Source of the DNA: Neurospora intermedia
Lineage: Eukaryota; Ascomycota; Sordariomycetes; Sordariales; Sordariaceae
Assembly: GCA_037102815.1 (NCBI GenBank)
Contig: BTPP01000005.1
Location: forward strand, 2,852,001-2,916,000
Direction: 5' to 3'
Length of the DNA: 64,000 bases
Shown: positions 1-13,200 of the stretch, piece after piece
How positions within the stretch are numbered: position 1 is the first letter of the stretch
Layout of the letters: each line of letters opens with the position of its first letter
Program-made: the position numbers and the translations under genes
Notes under the pieces: generated by a model
Told to the model about the DNA's origin: nothing
Database searches by the model: none
What the model saw: the letters and a program-made list of their open reading frames with translations, nothing else

Positions 1-408
1 ATTCTCGTCTTCTTCATCTGCACATACTTCCTCAACCGACCATGCATCTACTGCTCCTTTCTGCTCGTCATCCTCTTCCTGACGTCGTGTAACTGGTCCG
101 ACCGGTGCTTCTTCGACGTCAGCAGCAACTGGTTCCAACCGAAGGAACCAAACTCGACTACGGCACATATTTACGCCGCTACGAATCACGGCACCGGCAC
201 CGCAGCCATGGCGGAAAGGCCCAACAGTACGGCGGCGGTGGCTCTCGACATGTTCAACACAACGATCGGCACACTGGCAACGGCCGCAATGGACAAGGCG
301 GCCAGGACGAGGGTGGAGTGGACGGGATTGGGACTGGAGTGGTTGAGGAGTTTGCTGGGGAGGAGGGAGTGGCGGATCGACTGCTTGGACCTCTACATCA
401 GACTGTAG
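1..408 (+). CDS. C-terminal end of a membrane protein (5' truncated by window edge)
   Basis: The frame is open from base 1 and ends in TAG at 406-408, giving about 135 residues. The first 30 or so residues are strongly hydrophobic and aromatic, with several Cys (ILVFFICTYF then IYCSFLLVILFL), and look like one or two membrane segments. The remainder is a soluble tail with an Ala/Thr-rich stretch and a basic end (RSLLGRREWR). An internal ATG lies at 208, but the open frame and hydrophobic stretch upstream suggest the gene starts outside the window. I do not recognise the family. The frame could instead be one exon of a spliced gene. Confidence 0.5.
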   Translation: MLVFFICTYFLNRPCIYCSFLLVILFLTSCNWSDRCFFDVSSNWFQPKEPNSTTAHIYAATNHGTGTAAMAERPNSTAAVALDMFNTTIGTLATAAMDKAARTRVEWTGLGLEWLRSLLGRREWRIDCLDLYIRL

Positions 409-2140
409 GATGATCTCAGGGACGTTAGGGGGGACTAACAGGAGTGGATAATTGGATCCTATATCCCATCGCAATCTGTGACTGCTACTCTTGAAAGGTG
501 TGCCACCACTCTTACCTTTGCGGGGGAAATAATTGCCAAAAGAGCGCTTCGCTTTCGCGTTGTGCTGCACGTTCGGTAGCGAGACAGTTTTGTGAGTTTG
601 TTGTAGATGTTACGTATTAGGGTCCGGAATGTATATAACGGACATGTTTCATTGTTCTTAGCGGAGTATGACTTCTGCCAGCAATGATTAGGCTGATTAT
701 CTAGCAGAGGACATCCAAATACCCATAGCGTACATATTACCATGAGATATGCTTACATCGCATGTTCACAGTTGACATTGATACAACACGAAACAACGAC
801 ATTCCGTTATCCGCCAGACATCAATGTACTCGCACTCCTCTCGCCCCTTGAGCGAACAGATCCCCCCACCCCCCTCGCCCCGAAAAAAAAAAAAAAAAAA
901 AAAAAAGAAGAGGAAGAAGAAAAAGCCCCACTGCAGTCACAATTTGACAATAATACTCAAAAAAGTCCCAAACATAACAAGGTTGCCAATTATCTTATGT
1001 TCCAACATTAAACCTGAAGTGGCTTTACAACCAGACAGCATTACCTAGTAGATAGGACACTTAGAATACAACACTTCTACCGTACTTCAAGACTAGGCCA
1101 ATTAAGAGCTCACAGGAAGTTACTCGAAGCATCAAGCAAGTCGTCTATACGAGCAGACGGAGGAGAGGCAAGGCGAACCGTCCTCGTCGGGGCCTATATG
1201 CCTTCAACCATTTGAATGGGATGTTGTCATATGACGGCAATGACAAAGCAAAGCGAAACAGGTGACTGGAGAAGATAGTTTCGGATTGTCTTGGTTCTCT
1301 AATCCAAAGATATAATCAGACTCTAACTGTACAACGAAACCAACGGTCTATACATTTGTGAATGTCCCTTCTCGTCCTGTGTCTTGACGGACATCATACA
1401 CACAGAGGAACATGCGGTGACGGAGGATTGAGTAATGATCGGATTCGGTTCTCTCTCCAGTTTCTCTCTAGTTTCTCTCTTCAGTTTCTCTCTTCACTCC
1501 TCTCTTCACTCCTCTCTTCACTCCTCTCTTCACTCCTCTCTTCACTCCTCTCTTCACTCCTCTCTTCAATGCCCAAGAATAGTGCAAGCATTAAAACCGT
1601 TCCGAGGAAACCTCGAGTCAAACTCCTCAATCCTTTGTCTCTTAGCAATTACATCTGGGAAGCTGCTGCGCCTGTAACGTAGGTCAAGAAAATGTTGCTT
1701 GGGGAATGACTCGGTGATTGCATCACGCAGGAGCGTTCAAGGTATATAACGATGCTTTGGAATGTATTGCTCATGACAACCCGTATTAGAGTCAGAGTGT
1801 ATAGGGACAGACTAGCAAGACAGAGGTGTCCTGTCCAGGCTGCCTTAGTCAAACATGTTAACCATATACATACGCCTCGTAACCCGGAAGGATTTCATAC
1901 AAGCCTCAAGTAACGCTCACTTCGATCAGAACACTAGCAGAATTCCGAGATCGACGAGATATCCTGTAAATTACCTATTTACTGCGGGGAGCAGAAAACT
2001 ATTTGAGCAACAACCAAGGGGAGTTGATACCATCCGGCATCAGAACGGATGGGGGTGATATGAAACAAAAAGTCAGCAAAAGACTTGTCAGAGCACAAGA
2101 ACCCTCCAGGACCAGAACAAACAAACATTCGTTTTTATCA
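409..2140. other. Intergenic, no gene supported
   Basis: Only short or low-complexity reading frames occur here. It contains a 24-base A-run at 883-906 and a CT-rich minisatellite near 1.5 kb. Confidence 0.6.
1489..1568. repeat. 12-bp tandem repeat, CT-rich minisatellite
   Basis: The unit TCTCTTCACTCC is repeated six times without change (1489-1560), followed by a partial unit. Degenerate TTTCTCTCT-type copies precede it from about 1455. Since 12 is a multiple of 3, the array produces spurious Ser/Leu-rich open frames. Confidence 0.9.
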
Positions 2141-2236
2141 CTCGGATACCGGGAGTCGAACCCGGGGCTGTTGAGAAAGCAGTCACTCTTTAGAAAGAAG
2201 TGAGAGTCAACGATGTTACCGCTACACCATACCCGA
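2141..2236 (-). tRNA. tRNA-Glu (CTC) with a 25-nt intron
   Basis: Read on the minus strand, the acceptor stem TCGGGTA pairs with TATCCGA (one G-T pair), with G as discriminator base. The D arm is GTGT-AGCGGTA-ACAT. The anticodon stem is GTTGA with TCAAC, and the T arm is CCGGG-TTCGACT-CCCGG. The anticodon loop reads C-T-CTC-A-C, so the tRNA reads GAG. An intron of about 25 nt splits the loop after the base 3' of the anticodon, the standard nuclear tRNA position, and carries a GAG that can pair with the anticodon. No T4 run lies immediately downstream. Confidence 0.93.
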
Positions 2237-4246
2237 TCCATGTATGGAGAGCTTCTTTGCTCTGTATGTTGAGGGAAAGGTGGGGGCTGCTTAGACTATG
2301 AAGGAGTTCTTCCTCGTTTCTATGTGCGAGTCCTTAGGGGTTGAGGAAAGGTCCTACCACCGAACCGCACCACAACCCCAAATGACCCTTCACATGTGTT
2401 TTAGTGTCTCGAATGTAGTGGATCTAGGGCTGCGACTGTTACTATGGACGTAGACGGCATGACCCGGAAGAGTGGCACGAGTGGCACGAGGGGACTAATG
2501 ATATTCTGCATGACTCGAGGTGTTGAAGAAGAGCCTCACTTACCGACCAGGGGTAATAATTGTACCTGGACCGAGGTGGACGAGACCCACAAGTTGGTGT
2601 CAAATGACGGAGTATCTCTTGTTGCAGTCTCTGGTAGTTTTCTGGTAAGTGGAAGTCATGCAAATGATTACCACAAGAGTCAAACTTCAAGGCCATCGCC
2701 AACTCTCGCTGAAAGCTAGACTCGCCGGTCTTGCGAACTTTGTGGTCGTTCGAGTGAATGACAGCTCATCTCATTTCCCACATGTCACTTCTAAAAGGAC
2801 ATTTCTGCGCTTACCCTTGCTTTCGCGATTCGAATCATCTCATGTAAACCATCATCACCGCAACTTCTTACTACCATGCAGTTGTCCGACGGCTGTACAA
2901 AGCCTTATTCCGATCAAAGTAGCCGCATCAGCCCAGTATGTGCCCATAATGACGGCGTTGACAGCACCCTCGTCGCTCGCCGTGTAACACAAAGAGTCCC
3001 TTTGTGCATCATCGGTTGGCTATTATTATCCCACCCTCGCTTGTTATAAAAATCGTCATTTACCCCTCACGTATGAGCCCTCGAATGAAATTGATCTGGA
3101 CCTGTGAGAATCAATCAGTCAGCCGCGCGGCATCAAGATGTAACTCTGATAGAGGAAGAGGGGTTGTAGTGGCTATCGGAAAGGCTTACACAGTAATTCA
3201 GTCCTCGAATTTCCCACCTCTCCGCGTAGCGCGGGGCAAGGAACGGCACGGAAGCTTCTTGAGAAAAGGGGGGGGAAGAGGGAGGACGCGGGGAGACGGG
3301 GTCAGGGCCGAACGGTTTCCTCCTTCAAACTTTGTGACTCCTCGTATCGCTATCATAGAGGTAACTATCATGAAGTACGATGAAGGTGTAATTATTCTTC
3401 TCGAGTGTGACAATACTGCAGTGTTATGCCGTGCTTCCGTAGACGCCTTACGTAGTGTAGCAATTATGTGCGACACTCTGCCAAAGCCACACAGGGGAAT
3501 TGGGATGCAATCGAATGCGAGAGGTGTTGTTTATTCGTGGTGAGAAACACAGTCTAAAACACCCTCAAGGAAGGGGGTCCATCGAAATCTCATCAAGTGT
3601 TCAACTTTGGACATCTTGGCATTCAACTGTCCCATTCCGTTTGATCCGAGATGGGACTTGAGGTTATTCGCAACTCCGGAGCGATGGGAACGGACTAGTC
3701 CCTGATGAGAAGTCCGAAGCAAGTCCAACGTGCGGCCCGGCCGATCCTAATTCGTCAGCCAACGTCGTCCGCATCGTACGTAGTAGTTGACCCGTCCGAA
3801 TGCCCTCTTGTTTTTTTTTTTTTTTTTTTTTTTTTTGTGTGGATTGGCACTTCTATAGCGGTGCTCGTCCGAAATCCTTCCGGTATAAGATCGAGAATTC
3901 TCCAAGCATTGCCGTTAGGAGAGAGGAAACAGTGATGTGCGTCGTTACTTCCCTGTGAAGACTAGTGCATTGTACACGATTGATTTGGCAAAGCAGGCCA
4001 GGTCTTGCGATAAGTACTGCCCCTGTGCGCGGGGCAATTCCACTACTGTAGGTAGCGGACTCAGCACCGTGGACAGCTCGACTGCGCTTCCCTCCAGTTG
4101 CCTTCCTGGAAGCGGCTGAGACAGGGGCACGCTGGTTGCTGCCCACAAGAGCCAGAAATCGTAAGCTCCGCTATGACGTCGCTAGTCCCGTGCATGCAGG
4201 AGTTCGCACGACTTTAACACAGTGCCAGGGTAGGGGGGGGGGGGGT

Positions 4247-4285
<39 letters not shown>

Positions 4286-4451
4286 CTGAGGGGTCCACCG
4301 GACACTGCAGTGAACCGGGTACTTACGTCGTAGCGGTAGGTTGCACATTTCGATATCAAGCACCAACTTCAACATATTGTCTCCAACTTCGTTATGTGCG
4401 CTTCAGAATCGCAAAGTAGGTAGTCACGGCAGTGGAAGTCTACGAGTTCCC

Positions 4452-4497
<46 letters not shown>

Positions 4498-7400
4498 CTT
4501 TCACATCTGGTTTCTGGTGAAATGTTGCAGAAGCTTGAATCACGCGGCTTGTATAAAGTGCCTTCTCAATCTCAAAGTCACTCATGTCTTGTTTCCATGT
4601 AAGAGATCGTCGTCCGACACCCCCCTTTGCAACGAAATCTCCGGACAATCTGTCGCAAATCTCGACAAACCTGGCGGTGACTGCTGCAGATGAGACGGTC
4701 TCCGGGGATCTAGAACGTCTTAGCTCTGTCCCAAAATCAAGGTTGCGATTGATGAAGGTGGACAATTCTGGGCATTCTGGGCACAGGCCCGTCCCAACCA
4801 TCCTCCTTGGAGGTGTGTTTCCTGGGTCGGATCCCTAGAGTTACGGGTTGAACCACGCTGTCGACGACTCAGAACATACAACTTCCCAGCGCGTCCCAAC
4901 GGGCTGCTAGCTTGACTCAACATGCGGAAATGGCGCCATTCCGCCCCCATGGTGCCGCTGAAGGCCGTGAGCGTAGCATCCCAGATTTTACTGTGCCCTC
5001 CCGTTTTGGATACTTGTAGGCTGTACACTAGTATAAATTGGCCCTGTGATTGCTCGGCCATTCTGAGACATCCTGGGCTGAGCACACCTTACCGCCATCC
5101 ACATGTCGCGAACACCATCTGGATGGACGGGTGGCCTAGAACGGAACAGCTGAGGAGGGACAGGACCCCTAAAAATCCAAAAATGGTCCCCATGGAACGG
5201 TAATTCAGGCCTGGCTCTGCCCCGAATGCACCGGCTCGTCCTTCTCGTGCTTCTATTGCCGTCGAGCTATCGATGCCAATTCCACTTTCGGGCAAGTCCC
5301 CTTGGCATCCCCTCCGAACTCCAGACACAGGATCGATGTTTTTGAATGAGCTGCGCGGATATCTCCAGTTTTCCAGAACCAGATCGCATTTTGACCATGT
5401 GCCAGAGGCCGGGGTCGGCGGTTCAACTGAGATGTCTTGGCTTGCTCCACATTCAGACATCTCGTGATCGAAAAGGATAACAAGAGGGATCCATTTGCCG
5501 GAACCGATGTTGGTTCCGGGCAGCAGACATGCCACGCCACAGGGGGATGAAGCTGTCGTTGACAGTCAACGGCGGCAGCGTGGTAACGACAACCACTGTG
5601 AGAAGCCCAACAGGCGTACAGTCAGGATCAAGAACCACAGCGAACCTGGCGAAACAGGACATTAGTCGCATCTCGACAGGTAAGCACATTGTAGACCATG
5701 GATTGGTCTCGGTGTATGTAGCGTGCCTGACATGCAACTGCTGGAGCTGTCAGATGGTGCTTCAGTGGCGCGATCGTGGGAAGGAACATGGGAACGGGTT
5801 TCCTCGTGGCCAGGAGGGCAGGACCCTGATCTGCCTGCTTTTCAAGCAAGGCACGATCCCCAATGCCCCTCCATTTCCAATGCCTTACACCGTGACTACT
5901 AGGTACGAAAAACATCCCATCTGTCTTCCTTTCCATGTGAAAAGCTTGCATTGTGCGAGTGCCGCGCTAGTCAAAGCGGACCAAGCAGTGCATGCCACCT
6001 CAACGGGTTCGCTGCCCCACGACACACCAAAGCCACGAAGGTTTGGTGATCATTCACACCCTGATCTCCCCTGAAACAGCCTTGGGCGGACATAGGTGTG
6101 TATTGGTCTGATAGTACCAAACAACGGAGCCAATGCTCCATCCAGACTCGACCGCCTTCCATGAGGTCAACGAACCCGAGGCCGCCGTCTCCCGTTGGGC
6201 TTGGCGATGACCAGATCTGGCTGTCGACAACAAGAGAGAATTGTATAGAAGCAGTGGGAGTGTTGGCTCGGTGGAGCGGATGTGACTTTTTGCTCTCTCG
6301 AGTCCAAGTTTTTGGACGTTTTGGTTGTAGCGATGAACCTCGTGGGAAATTTAATGCGCATGTCCATCTTGGCTTGGGAAGGGAGCCGAGTTTGGGACAA
6401 TAGTATGCAATGGATCATTTTAGACTTCTCAAGTGATGATGATTGATGTTTTCCTCGAAAAGGGCTTTAGACTTTCAGCGACCTCGTCGCCAAATCGCGG
6501 CCGTCAGTTTGTCCCTTCATTCGGTCTGCCATAATTGAATTTGGATGTGCTCGATGCGGTCATAGTCAGGCCAGAATCCCTTACGTTTGCGCCGCTAGCA
6601 ACCCTCAGAGCGCCTCTCGGGGTGGGCATACAGAGCCATCTTCCACATGTAACTTTTACCTTCAGATGTTCCTGACCACCAGTTGACTTGGGGATTTGCA
6701 ATCCGAGTTCCAAATGGAGCAATGACGTTGTCATCCCCGCCAGTCACTTGTCGACATTCCGCAGCAGCAGCGGGCGACAGAAGACTTGCGCGGCTGCACA
6801 GCGGAGCTTGCCCATAAACGGGAGCAAGGTGCAGGTACAGCACTAACTGCAGTCCACTGCATCCTGTTGCGTTGGAACACTGTGCCAAGTTCTGTTGGTC
6901 GGGCAACCCACTACTTAGGTAGGTGGGTAGAGGTACCTAAGGTAAGTAGCCCCAAGGTAGCTTAGTTCTGTTCTCCTCTATCGGTGGCAGGTACCTTGCT
7001 ACCAAGAAGATGCCACGACCCTAGAGGTACCTCTAGCCCAGGTGTCTCCTTCGCGTGGCCGCTAGCTGCCCGCACATGCCCAGCCTGTCCAATTCACTTC
7101 CAGCAGATGACGAGGACCATAGAGGTAGGTAACCACCATCGTCCCTGTCATCGTGTCAATGCCCTGCTACCATCTACGCACCTACAGGTAGACACCTTCA
7201 ACTCTGTCCTGTCAAGCAGTTGATAGTGAAACCTATGAAGGACGAAGGAACAGGCTGAAAGGAAAGAGAGGTCGCGTATTTCTCAGATCAATCTTACGTT
7301 GCTCACTCAAACTTCAGTCACAATGTCAATGAGAACTGAAGGGATAAACATTGATGTTTTTGGAAGTCGGGTTTCCCTGAAACTCACCTCCAGGTAGGCT

Positions 7401-9299
7401 TCCCGCGTTGTTCCTGTTGGCCAGATTCGGAGACACCCATTATCACGACTCGACGACCCGAAGACCCATCTAGAACACCTCTTGACAAGATTTTCAGGCA
7501 CCACCTTTGACCGATTTTCTTTCTTGATTATTGCTCGAGAACTAATATTTCGGAGGTCGGCGATCCAATCTACAACATCCTCCAGAGCGAGTTACCGTGC
7601 TTAGTAACAAGAAAAATATATCGCCACATGGTTGGATCAGAAGTGGGAGTTGCATCTATGAGACATATTCAGATGCCAGGTCAGGCAGTTCGATCAAACA
7701 CTGATACCGACACCTCTGCCGCAACCCAAGGCCGGTACTATCACGGTCGGACTGCAAGCTTCGAAAGATATCCGGGGCGCTGCTACCCCATATGACGACA
7801 AGTGACGCGAATGAAGATTGACCCTGGCGTATCTGTGTGTATGTTGGATTCCTCTAACCGACATTTGTTGAATGAGAGGATCCCCCTTTTTGTTTCTCCA
7901 ATGGAAGTGATTTCGAACCACAGAATGGACATCCGGTCACCGACTTAGAGGCGATAAAACCACAAAATGGCCCAATTGCTTCAACATGCATACGGCGCAT
8001 ATACGTCAGGCGTGCACCGGTATCCGTGGCCGAGTGCCGTACAGACAGATGACAGTGACGGCATTCCGCTTTCGTCTGGACTACCTAGAAACATATCGGA
8101 CGAAGGAACTGCCCTTTCCTGCAGTTTTCTACCATAGTCCACTAAAGTTGAAAGCTAGACAAGCACAATCAAGCCCTGCGTGCGTAGAAATCAGAGAGGC
8201 AATAAACACGAAAATTGGACAAAGACCAAAATATGAGCATGGAGCCGGTGAAGGCGAGGCTTACTCTAAGGAAATTCGCCTCGACACCACTTTATCAAAA
8301 AAAAAACATCTCATCACTGGTGAGTGGGCGACCCATAGATGAGGTCAGCAAAGCGACGTCAACGATGACAAAACGCGGATGCCGGTTGTCGGATGGGGGA
8401 ACTGCACCAGCGCAGATCATTGCTTCCATCCACTTTGACCTCAAACTCGTGCAGACATTGATTGACCCCTTGTTTCCCGACATCCTCTCCTTTGCGCTCC
8501 TGCCCCGGTCTACATCCCGAGTTGACGTTTCTCTGATCTTCCTTTTCCAAACCCCAACTGTCCCCTGGCTTTGACGTTTGGTGTGCAGTAGCACACTCTC
8601 GTAGCTGATTTTGACCATTTCCATTGTTGTCGCACTGGACTGGCCGAACTGCGATTGCTTCACCTGATACCTGCTCAAGCCTTGGAAGAGGTATAGAGAT
8701 ATTGCTGTGTACTGTGTACGTAATCTCAAGGCGAAGAGAAAAAGGCCTACCAAACAAAATTGTGCAAGTTTCCTCGGTTGCCAAGAAGCCGAACCTGATC
8801 GTCATGTCAGATTTCCAACAGCGATCACCCCGACCCGACTTCAATGGAACAGACCCCGCCAGCCGCCAGTGGCCACTGCACTACTTTCCATCTACTGTGC
8901 GAGTCTACTGCGTACTCAGTTCAGTTGGTACATTTGTTTGTACATCTGATTGCGATAGAGCAGAAACGAAGTGGAAGGCACGCCCGACAAGTGTCCATAG
9001 GTACTATGACTGCCACTACTGCTGCAAATAGTGGCAACAAAAGCCAAAAGTCCGACAGTTTTGTCGGTCCAATTCCGACATTCGACTTGCCCAGAACAAT
9101 TTTCCGAGGCTATCTACACGGAACCTAGCCTCATTCAGCTTCGATCTGGACGCCGTCACAGCGCCTCGGAAGAGACCCAGATACTAGATCTGAGCCGTAC
9201 GGAAACCGCCAACGACATCACCGTACAGGGACGCTCTTTGAACAATCCCCACCTGCGCGTCAGAGGCTCCACAGCCAGTAGACAAGGTACAGAGGTGGG
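2237..9299. other. Seven-kb spacer without a supportable gene
   Basis: Both strands hold only scattered frames of up to about 180 codons, overlapping in several frames, without recognisable domains or convincing splice structure. Landmarks are a 26-base T-run (3811-3836), a G-tract (4233-4284), a 44-base T-run (4454-4497) and a cluster of TACCT/AGGTA motifs near 6.91-7.06 kb. A species-specific or decayed gene cannot be excluded, especially on the minus strand at 5.1-6.9 kb. Confidence 0.5.
4233..4284. repeat. Poly-G tract of 52 bases with one T
   Basis: Thirteen G, one T, then 38 G. A 44-base T-run follows at 4454-4497. Runs this long are prone to length error in assembly. Confidence 0.9.
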
Positions 9300-10245
9300 C
9301 ACTTGTACCTTGTACCTCATGCTCGTTTTTGACAGCCTGTTGATGATTGTACCCCCCCCTCCCCCTTGTACAGTCCACCACATCCACACCAGGGGACACC
9401 ACCACGATCTTCAGTTCTCACACACCAACACACACGGCACACCTAAACGCACACACTCATTCTGCCAAACTCCCTCAGTCCCCTTCTTGTCAGGTCCGTT
9501 CCTTTTTTTTTTTTCTACCCCAAGTTCTCTTCTTCTGTGAAAGTGAGTGGTCCCTTCGTCTCTTCTCCCCCTTCGTAACCTCTTCAACTTTGTTTTAACA
9601 CAGTACTACTTGTACACAGTAAGATAGTACTCGGCTGCCCTCCGAAACCACAATCTCGACCCTCCAAAAGGAGTCATCCACACCGTCTACAGTACTACAC
9701 ACGCATGTACTTGACACTGCAGACTGCCTACACTACATGCTGCTCTTGTGTCTCACGCTTCCTGCTGCTGCGATAACAAGTCGACCTTCCCAGCTTCCCC
9801 ACTGTTGAGACAGGGTAGTCGCTTCCAGGTTCCTGTCAATTTCACGCCCCTCCACCGGTACATCGTCTTTCCGCGCAGAGTCCACCTTGACGACGAAACA
9901 CGGGCGCTTTCAATTGTACACGACCGACCAGCTCCTCTCCACGAGTCTCCTCCACGGTCTCCTCCCCTGTGCCTACGTAAGGTCCCTCCTTGTCCGCTCT
10001 CGCTCCATAACCTCGCATCGAAACCTACAGCCTTTCCTGTCGACTTGCGCTCCAGGGCTGGCCCGACGCGACTCTGTCTCTGCGACATATATCGAGCCAC
10101 TTGCGTCGCTTCTCCTTCTCCCACGTACCCTGCTGGGACAATACGACTGCAGGGAACTTGACCACAACAAGCCACTAGGTATAAATACCTACCCCCTTAT
10201 CCTAACTTTCCACCGTCGGTCTCGGCGACAGAAGATGGGAGCCTT
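9300..10245 (+). promoter_or_regulatory. Probable promoter and long 5' leader of the tyrosine phosphatase gene
   Basis: This pyrimidine-rich stretch precedes the phosphatase start codon. It contains GTAC-rich motifs and several upstream ATGs. One closed small frame runs from ATG at 9705 to TAA at 9776 (23 residues). If the transcript starts upstream of it, the frame could act as a uORF. No core promoter element was recognised, so transcript extent is an inference. Confidence 0.4.
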
Positions 10246-13200
10246 ATGAAACGATCGAGGGAAGAATTATTTGTGGCGGAACGTAGGACGAGACCGCGAA
10301 TCTTCGTCGCCAACATAGCCATGTCGCCAAATCAAGGAACCAACACCCACTCTACCACCACCACCACGACCACATACCTCACCATGAAAACACCAGGGGC
10401 CCATTCGCGATCGAATTCCCAGTCCTACTTCACCCATAAGCCTACCGGCACGCCGCTAGCCTCGCCGCGCATCTACTCGGTCGGCCAGCCATACCCTCCC
10501 CGGCTCTCTCCTGACACGTCCGCCCAACAACAACCCGCCCAACAGCAAGATGCTCGTATCCCGAGTCCTAATTACTTTGGCCTCTCGGTCGATCATGCCG
10601 CCGACCCGCTGGAGTCGGCCGTAATGCCCAGCGAAAACTGGAGCTCGCCGTCTTCCTCGGTAAAATCATTCGCCGCAGCAATGCCGAAGCCATTGCCCCT
10701 AGATGCGAACCCCGACTTCGAGGCCTTCAGGAGGCAAATCGATGCCAACCTCGGGAGGTCATCCTTCAGCTTGTCGGGGTCGCACTTCAATATCACCATG
10801 GGCCCGCGTACGCCGGGTCCCACAACACCTTTTGGCTTCAAGAGGCCAGAGCCGCCCAAGCGACATAATCTGAGCCTTGGTGCCGAGCCCACGAGCGGCC
10901 ACTTCTCCAGGCTGGCTGGTTTGGGCTTGCATGGCCCGCTCCCCAACCTCAAGTTGAACAAGGATATTCAAAACCTCAAGCAACCAGGTGACAATGATAG
11001 TATACATGACTCCGCCTATATCTCCGGGGACTCGAAGCGGAGCTCCCAAGCCTCCCTCAATGCCCCTTCCTTCTTCAACATGGGCAGGCACGAATCACCA
11101 GCGCAGATCGACCCCCCTTTTGGAACCCCCGTAGAATGGGGTAAGTCGGCTTATTCCATCTCCCGAGTCGATGACCGCCACCCGCGGTTGTCAATGTCAT
11201 CAACAAAGGCCGAGACACCAATGCAGCAACGAAGAGCGGATACTGTTCCTCCCAACCCCAAGGCAGCAGCGAACAACGATGGGCCGGCTATGATAGACCC
11301 GGCACGGCTTAAGGACCTTATGGACCAGGGGGACAATTCAGACCTCTTGTTGCTCGATATCCGCGTCTCGCCCCAGTATGCCGTATCTAGGGTAAAGGGT
11401 GCTTTGAACCTGTGCATTCCTACGACACTGTTGAAGCGAGCAACATTCAACTTGCAGAAACTCCAGCAAACGTTCTCGGCAAACCAGGATCAGAACAAGT
11501 TCTCCAACTGGCATAACGCAAAGTACCTGGTCGTCTACGATGCTTCGTCGTCCGACAAGCGCGATGCCATGGGCGCAATCAACATGATCAAGAAGTTCAC
11601 GAATGAGGGCTTCTCTGGTTCAGCAAATATCCTGCGTGGAGGATTCAAGGCCTTCGCCGAAACATACCCAGACCTGATTGACCGTGGGTCGTCCGCTACC
11701 ACAACGCCAGCCCTGTCTCTAGGGCAGGGTGCCGGAGCTGGTCTTGGAGGAGCCAACATTCCGCCTGTCATTGGTGGTGTGATGTTGCCCACCACAGGGA
11801 AGGGCCCTAACCCCTTCTTTAACAACATCCGACAAAACCAAGACTTGGTCGATGGAGTTGGGCAGATGGACATCGGTCTTCCTCAAGAGCTCAACAAGGA
11901 GACTCTACCAAAGTGGCTAAAGGAAGCAGCCGACAGTGGTGACCATGGAAAGAAGGTGTCAGAGAAGTTTCTTCGCATTGAGTTGACGGAACAGTCTCGG
12001 ATGAAGGACGCTTACTCCGTTTTCACTCCTGGTGCCAACAGGGATCCTAAACACCACGGAAAGGTACAGCTGTCCGGAATTGAAAAGGGTGGAAAGAACA
12101 GGTATAAGGACATTCTACCGTTCGAGCACGCGCGGGTAAGGCTTCAGGGTCGCCAAGAGGGCGAATGCGATTATGTCAATGCCAGCCACATTCAAGCCAG
12201 CCGTAGCAAAAAGCGATACATCGCTAGCCAGGGCCCGCTACCGGCCACTTTTGAGGTACGTCGCCACCTGACAAGGAACAATCTAGTAGCAGTGCACCAG
12301 CGGCTGACTGATGGTCTTTGCAGGATTTCTGGTCTGTCATTTGGGATCAGGACGTCCGTGTTATCGTCATGTTGACGGCCGAATCCGAGGGAGGGCAACT
12401 TAAGTGCCATCCCTACTGGAAAGGCAAAGACTTTGGTCCCATCAAGCTCCGAGTACTGTCAGAAAAGAAGGTGTCTTTGGACATTGACAAGCACAGACAA
12501 GGCTCTCAAGCTGGCGTACCAACCACGTCAGAATCCGCCTCTGCGACAACAAACGCGCCTTCCGGGGATGGTACGCAAGGAGCTTTCCCTTGGAATCCAA
12601 CCCAAGCTGGGGGGGCGGACGGTGGCCGCCGTCGTGCCAACACTACAACGGTGCAGCCAAACCTCGACGGCACGCAGCAGCCCGCTACGGCTTTGGCAGA
12701 GACACCATATGTTATCATTCGCAAGTTTGCCCTGAGCCATTCCGCTTACCCCTTCCTCCCGATGCGCGAGATCACCCAACTCCACTACCCCTCTTGGCCA
12801 GACTTTGGAGCGCCGGCTCAACCGAGCCACCTCCTCGCCCTGGTCGAGCTCGCCAACATCATGCAACGAGCGGCACCCGCCCTCGAAAGCTCTGGCGCTG
12901 CCCCCTCCGACGAGATACAGGTCGATGTTAAGAACTTTACCAACCGTCTTAAGCGCGGCGACTCGCTACCCCTCGACCCGGGCGACGCACCCGAACCGAA
13001 CGACCACGCGCGCCCCATGCTGGTGCACTGCTCTGCAGGCTGTGGCCGGACAGGTGCCTTCTGCACGGTTGACAGCGTGATCGACATGCTCAAGCGTCAA
13101 CGGATGCGCGAAACGCAGAAGGCGGATCGGCGGATCGATGACCGCTTCGGCGGGCGACGGATCTCGGAGACTGACGGAGAGGTCGATGGGGTCATAGACG

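Noticed and set aside
883-906. A-run considered as the tail of a LINE or retrocopy
   Set aside because: No reverse transcriptase fragment, processed gene or flanking duplication nearby; homopolymers are common across the whole window.
3004-3543. 179-codon plus-strand frame
   Set aside because: Mixed composition with no recognisable motif; not supported by neighbouring splice sites.
5529-6074. 181-codon plus-strand open frame, with competing minus-strand frames at 5089-5535 and 5628-5951
   Set aside because: Overlapping open frames on both strands, no domain, no splice pattern and no conserved-looking core; likely chance in GC-moderate DNA.
9748-10161. 137-codon frame upstream of the phosphatase
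   Set aside because: Has no ATG at its beginning and lies in pyrimidine-rich leader sequence; a 140-codon frame also exists on the other strand.
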